Shown here: positions 10,230 through 20,228 of the stretch, in pieces | How positions within the stretch are numbered: position 1 is the first letter of the stretch | Layout of the letters: each line of letters opens with the position of its first letter | NCBI RefSeq assembly: GCF_022884085.1 | Contig: NZ_JAGGCS010000003.1 | Location: 33,437-97,436 of the forward strand | Reading direction: 5' to 3' | DNA from: Paenirhizobium cremeum | GTDB taxonomy: Bacteria; Pseudomonadota; Alphaproteobacteria; Rhizobiales; Rhizobiaceae | DNA: 64,000 nucleotides | The notes under the pieces: model-generated | Database searches by the model: none | Seen by the model: only the letters and a program-made list of their open reading frames with translations | What the model was told of the DNA's origin: nothing | Translations under genes and position numbers: made by a program

Positions 10230-10555
10230 GAAATCCTGAGGTCCCGATTGTCCGCGGCGAAGGTAGTCCGCCGCCCGTCGAAAGCAAGAGGCAATCGAAA
10301 ACCGGAGGCCAATCGACAGTGGCAGGATAGTGGAGGCGTCGCACGGCGATGTGCAACGGAATTGCGAATGCAAGGGAAAAACGTTCACCTGGAATGAACA
10401 CTGCGTATCAGTGTCGTCATCTGGTGAACGACCGACCGCCGCTATAGATTACCTCCATCGATCACGACGGAACATCGGGCATGATCCTCGACTTTATCAA
10501 ACGGCTTTTCGGCGACCAGCCGCAAACGGCCATCCCAACCAAGGAAAGCAAACCA
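10230..10555. other. Divergent intergenic region between the molybdopterin-binding gene and wrbA
   Basis: These 326 bases separate two divergent genes and should hold both promoters. An ATG at 10,481 is in frame with wrbA and would add 25 residues ([12 protein letters not shown]...), but WrbA proteins begin at the later methionine. No other gene or clear operator is seen. Confidence 0.4.
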
Positions 10556-11152
10556 ATGGCAAAGGTACTCGTTCTCTACTACTCCTCCTACGGGCACATC
10601 GAAACCATGGCTTATGCCGTGGCGGAAGGCGCAAAATCGGCCGGTGCCGACGTCACCGTCAAGCGTGTTCCGGAACTCGTTCCGGAAGAGGTCGCCAAGA
10701 GCTCGCACTTCAAGCTTGACCAGAAGGCCGAGATCGCAACCCCGGCAGAACTCGAAAACTACGATGCCATCATCGTTGGCGCCGGCACGCGCTTCGGCAC
10801 GGTCGCCTCGCAGATGCGCAACTTCTGGGACCAGACCGGCGGTCTGTGGTTCGCCGGCAAGCTGGTCGGCAAGGTCGGCTCCGTCTTCACTTCGTCCGCA
10901 ACCCAGCACGGCGGCCAGGAATCCACCATCCTCGGCTTCATTCCGACCCTGCTGCACCACGGCATGGTCGTCGCCGGTCTGCCCTATGCTTTCCAGGGCC
11001 AGATGGGCGTCGAAGCGGTCAAGGGCGGCTCGCCCTACGGCGCATCGACCATCACCGACGGCGACGGTTCGCGCCAGCCTTCCGAAGTCGAACTGGAAGC
11101 AGCCCGTTTCCAGGGCGCCCACGTCGCCAAGCTTGCCGCAAAGCTCGCCTGA
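10556..11152 (+). CDS. wrbA: NAD(P)H:quinone oxidoreductase WrbA
   Basis: A 198-aa flavodoxin-like FMN enzyme that reduces quinones by two electrons, limiting redox cycling. Recognised by the N-terminal phosphate loop [16 protein letters not shown], the [21 protein letters not shown] segment and the [10 protein letters not shown] motif near the FMN. Length matches WrbA. It is monocistronic and followed by a strong terminator. Confidence 0.95.
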   Translation: MAKVLVLYYSSYGHIETMAYAVAEGAKSAGADVTVKRVPELVPEEVAKSSHFKLDQKAEIATPAELENYDAIIVGAGTRFGTVASQMRNFWDQTGGLWFAGKLVGKVGSVFTSSATQHGGQESTILGFIPTLLHHGMVVAGLPYAFQGQMGVEAVKGGSPYGASTITDGDGSRQPSEVELEAARFQGAHVAKLAAKLA

Positions 11153-11180
11153 TCGGTCTTTTTATCTCAATGAACGGATG

Positions 11181-11207
11181 GGGCGGAGGATTTTCCTCCG
11201 CCCTTTT
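11181..11207 (+). terminator. Rho-independent terminator of wrbA
   Basis: Perfect 10-bp stem (GGGCGGAGGA and TCCTCCGCCC) with a 3-base loop, followed by TTTT. Confidence 0.9.
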
Positions 11208-11297
11208 CGCTGGCGTGGCCAGTATTCGCCTCTTACGGCAATGAAACCTTAGGGATTTTCCGTATTCAATTCTGTCGAATGGACAGGATCGACGGCC

Positions 11298-11555
11298 ATG
11301 GAAGAGAAAAGGGCACAACCAAGGGCGCGGGCGCTGAAGGCGGCTCGGATCATCCTGCCGGGCGGGTATTCCACCTTCGACTGCATGGTCCGCAACCTTT
11401 CGGCGGGCGGAGCCAAGCTGGTGATGGAAACGACCGTCGGCGTGCCGGATGAATTCAGCCTGAGATTCGAGGACGGAAGCATTCGTCCCTGCCAGGCGAA
11501 ATGGCGCAACGCCAAGGAACTCGGCGTCGCCTTCGTCGCCACGAACGCTGCCTGA
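11298..11555 (+). CDS. PilZ-domain cyclic-di-GMP-binding protein
   Basis: An 85-aa single-domain protein. RAQPR near the N-terminus fits the RxxxR part of the PilZ c-di-GMP site, and NLSAGG fits the (D/N)xSxxG part. The aspartate is replaced by Asn, which is tolerated in many rhizobial PilZ proteins. It probably acts as a small receptor protein; the partner is unknown. It sits near a GGDEF-EAL gene. Confidence 0.85.
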   Translation: MEEKRAQPRARALKAARIILPGGYSTFDCMVRNLSAGGAKLVMETTVGVPDEFSLRFEDGSIRPCQAKWRNAKELGVAFVATNAA

Positions 11556-11649
11556 CAGGCGCGACAATCATACGAAACCGGGGCGGACCAAGCGCCACCG
11601 CGTTGTGGCATGTCATATTCCCCTGACAGATTGAAACGCAGCGTCGGAG

Positions 11650-11735
11650 TGGTGCGGACGACGGGGGTCGAACCCGTATAGCCTAAGGCTGAGGGATTTT
11701 AAGTCCCTTGCGTCTACCAGTTTCGCCACGTCCGC
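11650..11735 (-). tRNA. tRNA-Leu (anticodon TAA)
   Basis: An 86-base tRNA on the minus strand. Acceptor stem GCGGACG pairs with CGTCCGC, CCA is encoded, the TTCGA T-loop is present, and the long variable arm expected of tRNA-Leu is there. The anticodon loop CTTAAAA gives TAA. Confidence 0.95.
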
Positions 11736-11823
11736 GCGGGCTTCTATGTCCAGCACTTGGCGGATTCGGTCAAGGGCCGATGCCGGGGAATGTGTTCGCC
11801 GGGTGAATTCGGCGCCGGCGGCC

Positions 11824-14040
11824 TCATACAGCCTTGCGGAGCGGCCCCTGCGGCGAATGCTGGAGCATGCGCCAGATGTCTTCGCCGGGAACGGCCTGGG
11901 AATAGAGATAGCCCTGCAATTCGTCGCATCCGCTGGCAACCAGGAAATCCCGCTGTGCCGCCGTTTCGACGCCTTCGGCGGTGATCGAGAGGCCGCGGGC
12001 ATGGCCGAGCTGGGTGATGGCGCGGATGATCGCCTCGTCGCCCGTCGACTTGCCGACGCCGGCGACGAACATCGCGTCGATCTTGATGCGGTCGGCGCCG
12101 ATCTCCTGCAGGCGTCCGAGCGAGGAAAAGCCGATGCCGAAATCGTCCAAGGCGATCCTGACACCCAGTGTGCGCAGCGCCGCGATCGCCTTTGCGCAGG
12201 ATTCGCGATCCTGCATGACGGCGGACTCCGTGATCTCGAGTTCCAGTTTCGAGGGAGGCAGCCCGGTTTTGTCGAGAATGCCGGCAACCTTGAGCGGGAA
12301 GGCGGGATCGCGCAACTGGGAAGGCGACACGTTGACCGCAATGGTGTCTATCGGCCAGTCCCGCGCGTCGCAGCAGGCCCGTTCGAGAACGAAGAAGCCT
12401 ATCGATGCAATAAGATCGGAGTCTTCCGCAATCGCGATGAACAGGTCCGGCGACAACAGGCCGCGGTCCGGATGATGCCAGCGCACAAGCGCCTCCACGC
12501 CGACCATCCTGCCGGTATCGCCCTCCACCTTGGGCTGATAATACACCTTCAGGTTCTCGCACGTATCCAGTTCCACACGGAGATCCTTTTCCAGCCGGGC
12601 TGTGTCCGCGATCAGCGCGTCCATGTGCTGGCTGTAGAAGGCATGCTGGCTGCGGCCGAGCGCCTTGGCGTGATAAAGTGCCAGATCCGCCTTGCGCACG
12701 AGGGCAGGGCGGTTGTCGGCATGTTCCGGCGCAAAGGCGATCCCGATCGATACCCCGATATGGGCGGTGTTGTGGCCGAGTTCGAAGGGGTTCTGGATGG
12801 CCGCCACGATTGCTGTCGCAAGAGCCTGCGCCGCGCCGTGATCGACGCTGCGCGCGATGATGACGAATTCGTCGCCGCCGATACGATAGAGCTTGTCGCC
12901 CTCGCCAAGCAATGTCCGCACGCGCCTCGTTGCTTCCAGGATGACCTTGTCGCCTTCGCCGTGCCCGAGCGTGTCGTTCACCTTCTTGAAGCGGTCGAGA
13001 TCCAGATACATGACCGCCAGCGGTATCGGCCGTTTCTCATCGCCGGCAAGGGCCCTGTCGAGATCCAGTTCGAAGCTGTAGCGGTTGGGGAGCGACGTCA
13101 GGGGGTCGTGATGGGCAAGGAAGCGGATGCGGTCCCGGTGTTCGGCGGCGTTCACCGATTTCCGATGGAGCGCGACAAGCGCCGTCACCACGGCGACGGC
13201 CAGAAGTCCGGCGGCGCCCGCGACGAGCGGCCAGATGGAATTCAGGAACTGCGAACCCGGCGCATCGGACCGCCACTGGATATAGCCGATGGTGTCGCCC
13301 GCGCCGCTGGTAAGGTCTGCATGGCCGAAACCCGCTCCGGCTGCGAACTGGCGAACGAAGGCGGGCGCGGCGAACTGATAAACGCTGGCAAGTTCGGAAA
13401 GAGAGCTTCCGTCCATGTAACGCACGGAAATGTGCAGGAATTCCTCTCCCGGCGCCTGCTCGATGTCGCCGCTGTCGGAAACGATCGGCTTGAGGCTGAC
13501 GATCGCCGGATGCCCGTTGACAAAGGCATAGTCCTGTTTGCCCACGGTTTGTTCCCGCCGGTCCTTGTCGGGCTCCATGCCCTGTCGCAACATGGTCCTG
13601 AGGTTTTCGGCAAGGGGAACGGCGACGGATGCCACGGTCTCGAAATAGGTGGGCTTCTGGCGGATTTCACGGGCGAAGGCATAGACCGGAGCGTTCCGTG
13701 TATCGACGATGTAGAGTTCGTCATGGCCGAAATAATCGTGCATCCAGCGGCCCAGATTGCCGTCGATCCACCCGGCATCATATTCGATGCTCGTCTTGCG
13801 GACGGCTTCGTCCCATACCGTGACGCTCTCCTGATTGTGGGAGATCTCCTTGCGCATACGGTCGAGCGCCACCCGTGCAACGATGTCCTGCCGTTCGGCG
13901 GTGGCGCGGTCGATGTTGGAGGAGGCCCATACCAGGGTGTAGACCGCAATCAGTATGGCGCAGATCGTGCCGAGCGCTGCCGGCAGCGCGACCGCGAACA
14001 AGAAGCCGATGCTTGTCCGCCGCTCATGAATCTCTGTCAC
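11824..14040 (-). CDS. CHASE4-like sensor with GGDEF and EAL domains
   Basis: A 738-aa inner-membrane protein for c-di-GMP metabolism. A TM helix near the N-terminus and a second at about 275-300 bracket a periplasmic domain resembling CHASE4 (DRMRKEISHNQESVTVWDEAV). Then come GGDEF (about 320-480, intact GGDEF, no RxxD I-site) and EAL (about 490-735, with EALVRWHHP, ELEITES and DDFG metal/substrate motifs). Both active sites look intact, so it could make or break c-di-GMP. I use a GTG preceded by AGGGGG; a TTG 24 bases upstream is the alternative. It is monocistronic, next to tRNA-Leu. Confidence 0.92.
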   Translation of the reverse strand: MTEIHERRTSIGFLFAVALPAALGTICAILIAVYTLVWASSNIDRATAERQDIVARVALDRMRKEISHNQESVTVWDEAVRKTSIEYDAGWIDGNLGRWMHDYFGHDELYIVDTRNAPVYAFAREIRQKPTYFETVASVAVPLAENLRTMLRQGMEPDKDRREQTVGKQDYAFVNGHPAIVSLKPIVSDSGDIEQAPGEEFLHISVRYMDGSSLSELASVYQFAAPAFVRQFAAGAGFGHADLTSGAGDTIGYIQWRSDAPGSQFLNSIWPLVAGAAGLLAVAVVTALVALHRKSVNAAEHRDRIRFLAHHDPLTSLPNRYSFELDLDRALAGDEKRPIPLAVMYLDLDRFKKVNDTLGHGEGDKVILEATRRVRTLLGEGDKLYRIGGDEFVIIARSVDHGAAQALATAIVAAIQNPFELGHNTAHIGVSIGIAFAPEHADNRPALVRKADLALYHAKALGRSQHAFYSQHMDALIADTARLEKDLRVELDTCENLKVYYQPKVEGDTGRMVGVEALVRWHHPDRGLLSPDLFIAIAEDSDLIASIGFFVLERACCDARDWPIDTIAVNVSPSQLRDPAFPLKVAGILDKTGLPPSKLELEITESAVMQDRESCAKAIAALRTLGVRIALDDFGIGFSSLGRLQEIGADRIKIDAMFVAGVGKSTGDEAIIRAITQLGHARGLSITAEGVETAAQRDFLVASGCDELQGYLYSQAVPGEDIWRMLQHSPQGPLRKAV

Positions 14041-14174
14041 GCATGTCCCCCTGTCCCGATACAATCTCTATGACAGGGGAATATGTATGCTTGCTTAAAC
14101 TCTGAATTCGAATTTAGCGATATATCACAAGTCGCGGTGCCTGTCCGTCCGGCTGGAAAACGACTACGGAGGGA

Positions 14175-14771
14175 TCAGTTGCGCGCTGCGACGGTGAAGG
14201 GCTGCTCGAAGCTGGTCGATCGCCGGCCGAGCGTGTCGTTGACCGTATACCGCAGGCGATAGGCTCCCGGAGCGGCGCCGTCGACGTCGAGCGTCAGATG
14301 CGTATAGATTTCCTGGTTGCGGACAAAGCCGGCGAAAGAAAAGGTGCCGAAATTCTTCTGGCCGGCCAGGATTTCACCCTTGCTGTCGATCAGTTCGAAA
14401 TCGACCGTGAAGGCGGAATGCTGCAGGCCGTCCTCCTGCCGCTGCCAGGTAAGGCCGATAAGCTCGATATAGGTAATCAGCGGTTCGCCGGCTTCGAAGA
14501 CAGGTTCCGCTTTCGGCCGGTAGGAGCCGTAGGCCTTCGGCTTTTCCGTCACGAAGGCGGCCTTGCCGATGGTTAGGGGCATCATGGCGGTAAAATCGCC
14601 GAGCGCGTCGCGCATGGTCTCGAAGGCCCGGATGAAATCGCCCTTGTCCGCCGTCTTCTCGGCCTCTGCCGCGGCCGTGGCGAGCATGCCGGCCAGAGCG
14701 CCCGACGCGGCGAGGCTGAGACACGCGGCAATCGCCAGCCGCTTCAGCCCGTTGTGAATGATCTTCCCCAT
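14175..14771 (-). CDS. Exported protein of unknown function
   Basis: A 198-aa protein with an N-terminal signal peptide (LKRLAIAACLSLAASGALAG) and no other membrane segment, so probably periplasmic. The body is predicted beta-rich (YIELIGLTWQR, FTVDFELIDSKGEI, YRLRYTVNDTLGRRS) with a C-terminal immunoglobulin-like strand pattern. I do not recognise a characterised family. It is divergently or independently transcribed between the GGDEF-EAL gene and trkH, all on the same strand. Confidence 0.75.
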   Translation of the reverse strand: MGKIIHNGLKRLAIAACLSLAASGALAGMLATAAAEAEKTADKGDFIRAFETMRDALGDFTAMMPLTIGKAAFVTEKPKAYGSYRPKAEPVFEAGEPLITYIELIGLTWQRQEDGLQHSAFTVDFELIDSKGEILAGQKNFGTFSFAGFVRNQEIYTHLTLDVDGAAPGAYRLRYTVNDTLGRRSTSFEQPFTVAARN

Positions 14772-14856
14772 GTGCACGACATCCCCGCCTGCGAGTCACC
14801 GGTACCCAGTCTGGAAAAAAGCGGCGTGCCGTCAAGCGGGCGTGATTGCGTTTCCG

Positions 14857-16311
14857 TCAGTTGCGCCAGAAGAGCGGCATCAGCAGGACGAGGACCGTCA
14901 GAACTTCCAAGCGACCGAGCAGCATCAGAAGGGACAGGAGATACAGTTCAGGATCGTTGAGGCTCGCGAAATTGCCCACCGGGCCGATAAGCGGGCTGAC
15001 GCCGGGACCGACATTCGAAAGCGCGGTGATGACGGCGGAAACCGATGTCGCCATGTCGTGGCCGAGGGCTGCCATGGCGAGGCTCCCAACGACCCAGAGG
15101 AAGATATAGGCGCTGAAGAAAAGGAAGATCGTCCGTTGGGTTTCGGCATCGACCGTCTGGTTGCCGTAGCGCACCGAGTAGACTGCGTTCGGATAGATGA
15201 GCTTCTTGAGGCCGGTTGTGACGATATTGAACAGGATGACGAATCGATATGCCTTGATGCCGCCCGCCGTTGACCCTGAGCATCCCCCCATGAAGGTGGC
15301 GAAAAACGCCGCCATGACGGTGAATGGCCCCCAGCCGAGATAGTCCTGGCTGGAAAAGCCGGTCGTCGACAGGAGAGAGGAGAAGTTGAAGAAGCCGTGG
15401 GTTATGGCGTCCCGCAGCGGCTCGCCGTTGCGCAGGTGGTTGTAGAGCGACGTGGAAAGGGAAAAGGCGCAGAGATAGCCGAGAAACACGCCGATCTGCG
15501 GGTCGCGAAGCGCGTCGAGGCGACCGCGGACCACGAAGACGATGAGAATGGAGAAGGGCAGGCTCGAGATTGCCATGAAGAAGGTCGAAACCCACAAAAC
15601 GGCATCGCTCTTGAAATAGTCGAACGAGGCGTCGTGCGTGGAAAAGCCGGCGGTGGCAACCGTGGTGAAGGCGTGGTTGATCGCATCGAAGCGGCTCATG
15701 CCGGCGAGTGCGTAAGAGATGGCGCAGGCGAGCGTAATGCCGACATAGATGGCCATGAAGGCGCGGGTGAAGGTTGCCAGCCGGGCGAACGGCTTGTCGC
15801 CGGTATCGGAGGATTCCATCTTGAAGAAGGACATGCCGCCGACCCTGAGGAAAGGCAGCACGAACAGCCCGAGTGCGACGATGCCGATGCCGCCGAGCCA
15901 GGCGAGCAGCGAGCGCCACATCAAAAGCCCCGGCGGCATCGAATCCAGCCCGACGATCACCGTCGAGCCGGTGGTGGTGATGCCGGAGATGGATTCGAAC
16001 AGCGCCTGCGCGAAATCGAGCCGCGGGCCGGAGAACATGAGCGGTATCGCGCCGACCAGCGAGAAGACGGCCCACAAGACGTTGACCAGAAGAAAGCCGA
16101 GCCGCTTGGTAAACGTGGGCGGGGCGCCGCGCGTTGCCATCGCCGCGAGCAGGGACAGTCCGCCGACCATGAAGGCGCAGGTGGTGAAAACCCGCCAGTC
16201 CGGATGGCCGTAATAGAGATCGACCATCGCCGGAACCAGCATAGCCGTCGAAAGATAGAGCCCGCAAAGGGAGGCGATATAGACAACGGATCGCAGAGTG
16301 CTGGCGTTCAA
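14857..16311 (-). CDS. trkH: TrkH-family potassium uptake channel subunit
   Basis: A 484-aa polytopic inner-membrane protein that forms the K+ pore of the Trk system, normally gated by the cytoplasmic TrkA subunit (not in this window). Four pore-loop repeats are visible: SISGITTTGSTV, AFTTVATAGFSTHD, LLSTTGFSSQDY and ALSNVGPGVSP, each with a selectivity-filter glycine. The only plausible start is TTG, preceded by GGAAG, which suggests low translation. It is divergent from ilvA across 91 bases. Confidence 0.92.
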   Translation of the reverse strand: MNASTLRSVVYIASLCGLYLSTAMLVPAMVDLYYGHPDWRVFTTCAFMVGGLSLLAAMATRGAPPTFTKRLGFLLVNVLWAVFSLVGAIPLMFSGPRLDFAQALFESISGITTTGSTVIVGLDSMPPGLLMWRSLLAWLGGIGIVALGLFVLPFLRVGGMSFFKMESSDTGDKPFARLATFTRAFMAIYVGITLACAISYALAGMSRFDAINHAFTTVATAGFSTHDASFDYFKSDAVLWVSTFFMAISSLPFSILIVFVVRGRLDALRDPQIGVFLGYLCAFSLSTSLYNHLRNGEPLRDAITHGFFNFSSLLSTTGFSSQDYLGWGPFTVMAAFFATFMGGCSGSTAGGIKAYRFVILFNIVTTGLKKLIYPNAVYSVRYGNQTVDAETQRTIFLFFSAYIFLWVVGSLAMAALGHDMATSVSAVITALSNVGPGVSPLIGPVGNFASLNDPELYLLSLLMLLGRLEVLTVLVLLMPLFWRN

Positions 16312-16402
16312 GGATCGAAGCTTCCATTTCGTCGTCGGACAAACAGGCTTTGTCTCCGCCGCCTGTCTATGCCATAGCGAGACGGACCTGAAAATTCAAC
16401 GG

Positions 16403-17662
16403 ATGGAAAACGTGACGCACAAGGACGTCGATGCAGCGCTCGAAGCCATGCGGGGCCTCTTTCCCGCCACGCCGCTGCAGTTCAACGAGCATCTGAGCGC
16501 CCGGCACGGGGCGAATGTCTACTTGAAGCGGGAGGATCTGACGCCGGTGCGGTCCTACAAGATCCGCGGCGCCTTCAACTTCCTGCGCAAGATCGTGGCG
16601 GACGGCGCCGGGGGCAAGACCTTCGTTTGCGCCTCCGCTGGCAATCATGCCCAGGGCTTTGCCTTCGTCTGCCGGCATTTCGGCGTGCCGGGCATCGTCT
16701 TCATGCCGGTCACGACACCGCAGCAGAAGATCGACAAGACCCGCATGTTCGGCGGCGAATTCATTACGATCCGGCTGTTCGGCGACATTTTCGACCAGTG
16801 CTACGCCGCAGCCCGCGAACATGTCGAGGCAATCGGCGGCTTCATGGTGCCCCCGTTCGACGACAGCGACATCATCGAGGGGCAGGCGACGGTGGCGGCC
16901 GAAATCGCCGAGCAGTTGCCGGAGGGCGTGACGCCTGACCTCGTCGTCGTGCCGGTCGGCGGCGGTGGCCTTTCCGCCGGGATGACCGGTTATCTGGCCG
17001 ACCGTCTGGAGCCCGGAACCTTCCTCTTTGCCGAACCGGCCGGCGCGCCGAGCCTGAGGACGAGTCTCGAGGCAGGAGAGATCGTTACCCTGTCGAAGGT
17101 TGACAACTTCGTCGATGGTGCGGCCGTCGCCCGTATCGGCGACCTGAATTTCGCCGCGCTCAAGGGGTTTTCGCCCCAGCAGGTGATGATCGTGCCGGAG
17201 AACGCGATCTGCGTGACCATCACCGACATGCTCAATGTCGAGGGGGTCGTGCTGGAGCCGGCGGGCGCGCTGTCGATCGCCGCGCTTGACCTTCTGCCGC
17301 GTGAGCGGCTCGAAGGCAGGACGGTTGTCGCCGTGGTTTCCGGCGGCAATTTCGACTTCGAACGCCTGCCGGACGTCAAGGAACGGGCCATGCGCTATGC
17401 GGGACTGAAGAAATACTTCATCCTGCGCCTGCCGCAGCGGCCGGGCGCGCTCCGCGATTTCCTCAATCTGCTTGGGCCGGACGACGATATCGCCCGCTTC
17501 GAATATCTGAAGAAATCCGCCCGCAACTTCGGCTCGATCCTGATCGGCATCGAGACGAGCCGGCGCGAGAATTTCGCCGAACTGGCGGTCCGTTTCGAAA
17601 AAGCCGGCCTCGGCTACGAGGACATCACCGAAAACGACATCCTCGCCAACCTCATCATCTGA
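16403..17662 (+). CDS. ilvA: Threonine ammonia-lyase
   Basis: PLP enzyme converting threonine to 2-oxobutanoate, the entry to isoleucine. The 419-aa protein has the PLP-lysine motif SYKIRGAFN, GNHAQGFA, and a glycine-rich phosphate loop VGGGGLS. A C-terminal ACT-like domain (from about residue 330: FILRLPQRPGALRDFL) suggests allosteric control. It has one ACT-like domain where E. coli IlvA has two. Start chosen at MENVTHKDVDAAL; a longer in-frame extension is not family-like. Its 3' end overlaps the convergent hydrolase gene by 8 bases. Confidence 0.92.
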   Translation: MENVTHKDVDAALEAMRGLFPATPLQFNEHLSARHGANVYLKREDLTPVRSYKIRGAFNFLRKIVADGAGGKTFVCASAGNHAQGFAFVCRHFGVPGIVFMPVTTPQQKIDKTRMFGGEFITIRLFGDIFDQCYAAAREHVEAIGGFMVPPFDDSDIIEGQATVAAEIAEQLPEGVTPDLVVVPVGGGGLSAGMTGYLADRLEPGTFLFAEPAGAPSLRTSLEAGEIVTLSKVDNFVDGAAVARIGDLNFAALKGFSPQQVMIVPENAICVTITDMLNVEGVVLEPAGALSIAALDLLPRERLEGRTVVAVVSGGNFDFERLPDVKERAMRYAGLKKYFILRLPQRPGALRDFLNLLGPDDDIARFEYLKKSARNFGSILIGIETSRRENFAELAVRFEKAGLGYEDITENDILANLII

Positions 17663-18590
17663 GCGCCGGCAGTCCGCCGAGCCAGTCGACGATGGCGCGG
17701 GCAAGCGGCGCGGTCGTTGCCGGCGACAGCGCATCGCCGGCGACCACGTGCCGTTCCGGGTCTTCGACCGGGCCGGGGTCGAGAAGCCGGTGGGGGGCGC
17801 CCCAGCGGCTTGCGACAGCCACGGTCTTGTCGAAGCGGACGACGCGGTCGAACGGCGACTGGATGAAGAGGGCCGGCACCGCGATGCTTTCTACCGGGCA
17901 ACGGACGGCAAGCTGCACGATACGCGCCATCGGCAGCAGCGCTTCGACCGGGTAGACCGTCGTCCAGAGCGCTGCGTGGGCAGCATTGACCGGTTCGAAC
18001 CGCCGGTGCGATCCGAGCAGCAGACGAGCAATCCCACGGGCGAAGGGGAGCGTCAGCAGGAAGGCTCCGCGATTGGCGATGCCGTAGTTCGGGGACAAAA
18101 AAACCGCCGCCGCAACGCGCCCGGAAAATCGCGGCAGCGTCATGGCGTAGGTGGCAAGCGAGGCGCCGGTCGAGCAGGCGATCAACACGACCTTCTCCCC
18201 AAGACTTTCTCCGATCGCCAGCGCTTCCGCATAGTCGTCCAGCCATGCTTCGACGCTGGCATCCGCCATGGCGTCGCCCGAGCGTCCATGACCGGTGAGC
18301 CGGGTAAGGAAGAGATTGGCGCCAAGCGAAGTGGCGATCAGGTCGGGCAGGGGACGCAGTTCGCCGGCCGTCGCGGAGAAGCCGTGGATATAGACAATGG
18401 AGATCCCCGTTCGCGTCCGGTTTGCCGGGTCCGCTCGGACGATCTGTTTCATCGCATGCGGCCGGATATCCGCAAAACGCGCCTCGGACGATGCGAGATA
18501 GGCCTCGGGATCGCCGCCGATTGCCGCCGGATCGAAATGCTGCGCGAAATCGCCGGATGGGCGGGAAATCGGCGGGAGAAGCTTCGGCAT
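17655..18590 (-). CDS. Alpha/beta hydrolase
   Basis: A 311-aa protein with the serine-hydrolase pattern: oxyanion region YIHGFSATAGEL, nucleophile elbow ACSTGAS (G-x-S-x-G variant C-S-T-G), cap-domain helices, a late aspartate (QSPFDRVV) and a catalytic histidine near ERHV. Most like lysophospholipase/carboxylesterase-type hydrolases, substrate unknown. Start at MPKLLPPISR; upstream in-frame codons are low-complexity arginine-rich shadow sequence. It overlaps the ilvA end convergently and lies 68 bases beyond the GDPD gene on the same strand. Confidence 0.85.
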   Translation of the reverse strand: MPKLLPPISRPSGDFAQHFDPAAIGGDPEAYLASSEARFADIRPHAMKQIVRADPANRTRTGISIVYIHGFSATAGELRPLPDLIATSLGANLFLTRLTGHGRSGDAMADASVEAWLDDYAEALAIGESLGEKVVLIACSTGASLATYAMTLPRFSGRVAAAVFLSPNYGIANRGAFLLTLPFARGIARLLLGSHRRFEPVNAAHAALWTTVYPVEALLPMARIVQLAVRCPVESIAVPALFIQSPFDRVVRFDKTVAVASRWGAPHRLLDPGPVEDPERHVVAGDALSPATTAPLARAIVDWLGGLPALR

Positions 18591-18658
18591 GGGGTAGCCC
18601 GTTCCGCTTGCTGGACACGCTCGACGGTAGCCCAGCGGCGCAGAAAGACAAGACCGTG

Positions 18659-19675
18659 TCAGCGGTTGCACAGCCGCGATGCCGGGCTTCTGTCGCAATA
18701 GCCGCTTTCCCGCGCGAGCGCCGCCGTCTTTTCGATACGGTTGGTCCATACATAGCCGGCAAAGCCTGCGGGTACGCTTTTCCATTGTGCGATATCGTCG
18801 ATGCCGCTGGAGCCGGGATCGCCGGCAGCGATCGGCCCGAGCAGCAGGACTTCGGAACCCGCCGCGGCCATGCGGTTGTAGAAGCGTTCCGGCCATCCCC
18901 ACAGGAACGGTGCATAGTTGACCGGTACCGGCACCAGCGCATTGCGGCAGGCCTCCGGCACATACCCGCTCCAGCCCGTCGCCAGGTAGCCGAGCAGGCA
19001 GGACTTGGCGGAGGACTTGCCGTAGCCTCTGAGTCCGGCGACGCTGGCGACCGCTTCATTCGTCGGTTCCTCGCCGCCATAGACGCCGAAAATCCTTTCG
19101 CGCAGCGCCGGGTCACCGAGCAGCCGCGCCAGTTCCGCACCTTCTTCCGTGCGGCGGCTTTTGAAGTTGATGAGAAAACGGCCCTGCGGCAATGTCGTCA
19201 ACACCTCGTCGAGCGTCGGCATCAGGCCGATACCGGTGCCGCGAAACGGAAAAGTCCGGCCTCCGTCGAAGGTGTAGCCGTAGCCGATATCCAGCGTTTT
19301 CAGGAGGCTCATCGGCGTCTCTTCCGTGATGCCCGAGCCGTTCGTCCGGCAGTCGAGCGTCCAGTCGTGGAACACCGCGAATTCGCCATCCGGCGTCAGG
19401 TGCACGTCGAGTTCCACCACATCGGCACCCGAAGCGAAGGCAGCCTGCATGGAGGGCAGGGTGTTTTCGAGAAGCGGATGCTCCGGCTTGTAGATCCGGC
19501 TCGCCGTGCAGCTTTCGCCATCGAGGCCGGTGCGGTCGAAAAGCTGGTGTTGGCCGCGATGGGCGATCAGTCTCGGGCCGTCTCCCGCGGGGAAATGGCT
19601 GAACAGGCTGGTATTGCCGACGAAAAGGCCGATGACGAGAAGAAATATCGCGAAGATGAAATAGCGCATGTCCAT
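18659..19675 (-). CDS. Glycerophosphodiester phosphodiesterase-family protein
   Basis: A 338-aa membrane-anchored protein: an N-terminal helix (YFIFAIFLLVIGLFVG) then a GDPD TIM barrel. Catalytic features are LIAHRG, ENTLPSMQAAFASGADVVELDV (E and D metal ligands) and FHDWTLDCRT. The middle and C-terminus are Cys-containing and longer than UgpQ-type enzymes. Probably hydrolyses glycerophosphodiesters on the periplasmic side; topology is inferred. Confidence 0.85.
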   Translation of the reverse strand: MDMRYFIFAIFLLVIGLFVGNTSLFSHFPAGDGPRLIAHRGQHQLFDRTGLDGESCTASRIYKPEHPLLENTLPSMQAAFASGADVVELDVHLTPDGEFAVFHDWTLDCRTNGSGITEETPMSLLKTLDIGYGYTFDGGRTFPFRGTGIGLMPTLDEVLTTLPQGRFLINFKSRRTEEGAELARLLGDPALRERIFGVYGGEEPTNEAVASVAGLRGYGKSSAKSCLLGYLATGWSGYVPEACRNALVPVPVNYAPFLWGWPERFYNRMAAAGSEVLLLGPIAAGDPGSSGIDDIAQWKSVPAGFAGYVWTNRIEKTAALARESGYCDRSPASRLCNR

Positions 19676-19772
19676 GCCTTTGAGACCGAAAGCGCGAAGG
19701 CTTCATTCGCTTTCCGGCGAATCCATGGCCGCGGGACTTTTTCTCCGGCGAGCGATGTGATAGCCAATCGCC

Positions 19773-20096
19773 ATGGCTTCCTTTCTTTCCAGCATCCTGT
19801 CCGTTTTCACCGGTGGCTCCAAGGGACCGGCACCTGTCGCTCCGGCCGCCGAGCCTCAATCCTATCAGGACTGCCTGATCCACGCGGCTCCAATCCGTGA
19901 AGGCAGCCAGTACCGGCTGGCCGGACGGATTGAAAAACAGGTGAACGGCGAGACGCTGGAACGTTCCTTCATTCGCGCCGACATCTTCACCTCGCTCGAC
20001 GACGCGCTCGAATGCACCTTCCGCAAGGCGCGCCAGATCATCGACCAGAACGGCGCGTCCCTTTTTTCCGACGGCGAGAAGTCGCGTTCGGTCTGA
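19773..20096 (+). CDS. HlyU-family protein
   Basis: A 107-aa protein with the HlyU-family core (YQDCLIHAAPIREGSQYRLAGRIEK ... SLDDALECTFRKARQIIDQNG). Proteins of this name were annotated as transcriptional activators, but in alphaproteobacteria the role is uncertain and no HTH is evident. It is divergent from the GDPD gene across 97 bases. Confidence 0.85.
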   Translation: MASFLSSILSVFTGGSKGPAPVAPAAEPQSYQDCLIHAAPIREGSQYRLAGRIEKQVNGETLERSFIRADIFTSLDDALECTFRKARQIIDQNGASLFSDGEKSRSV

Positions 20097-20228
20097 ACCG
20101 GAAATGCCCCGCCCGCCTGGGGGCGAAACGCCTGTCCTGATTGCGTTTTGATCCTGGACCGCCCGGTGCGCCGGCAGCGCGTCCTTATCCTGAAAAAACA
20201 TTAAGATCGATCACGCATTTTTAAGTGA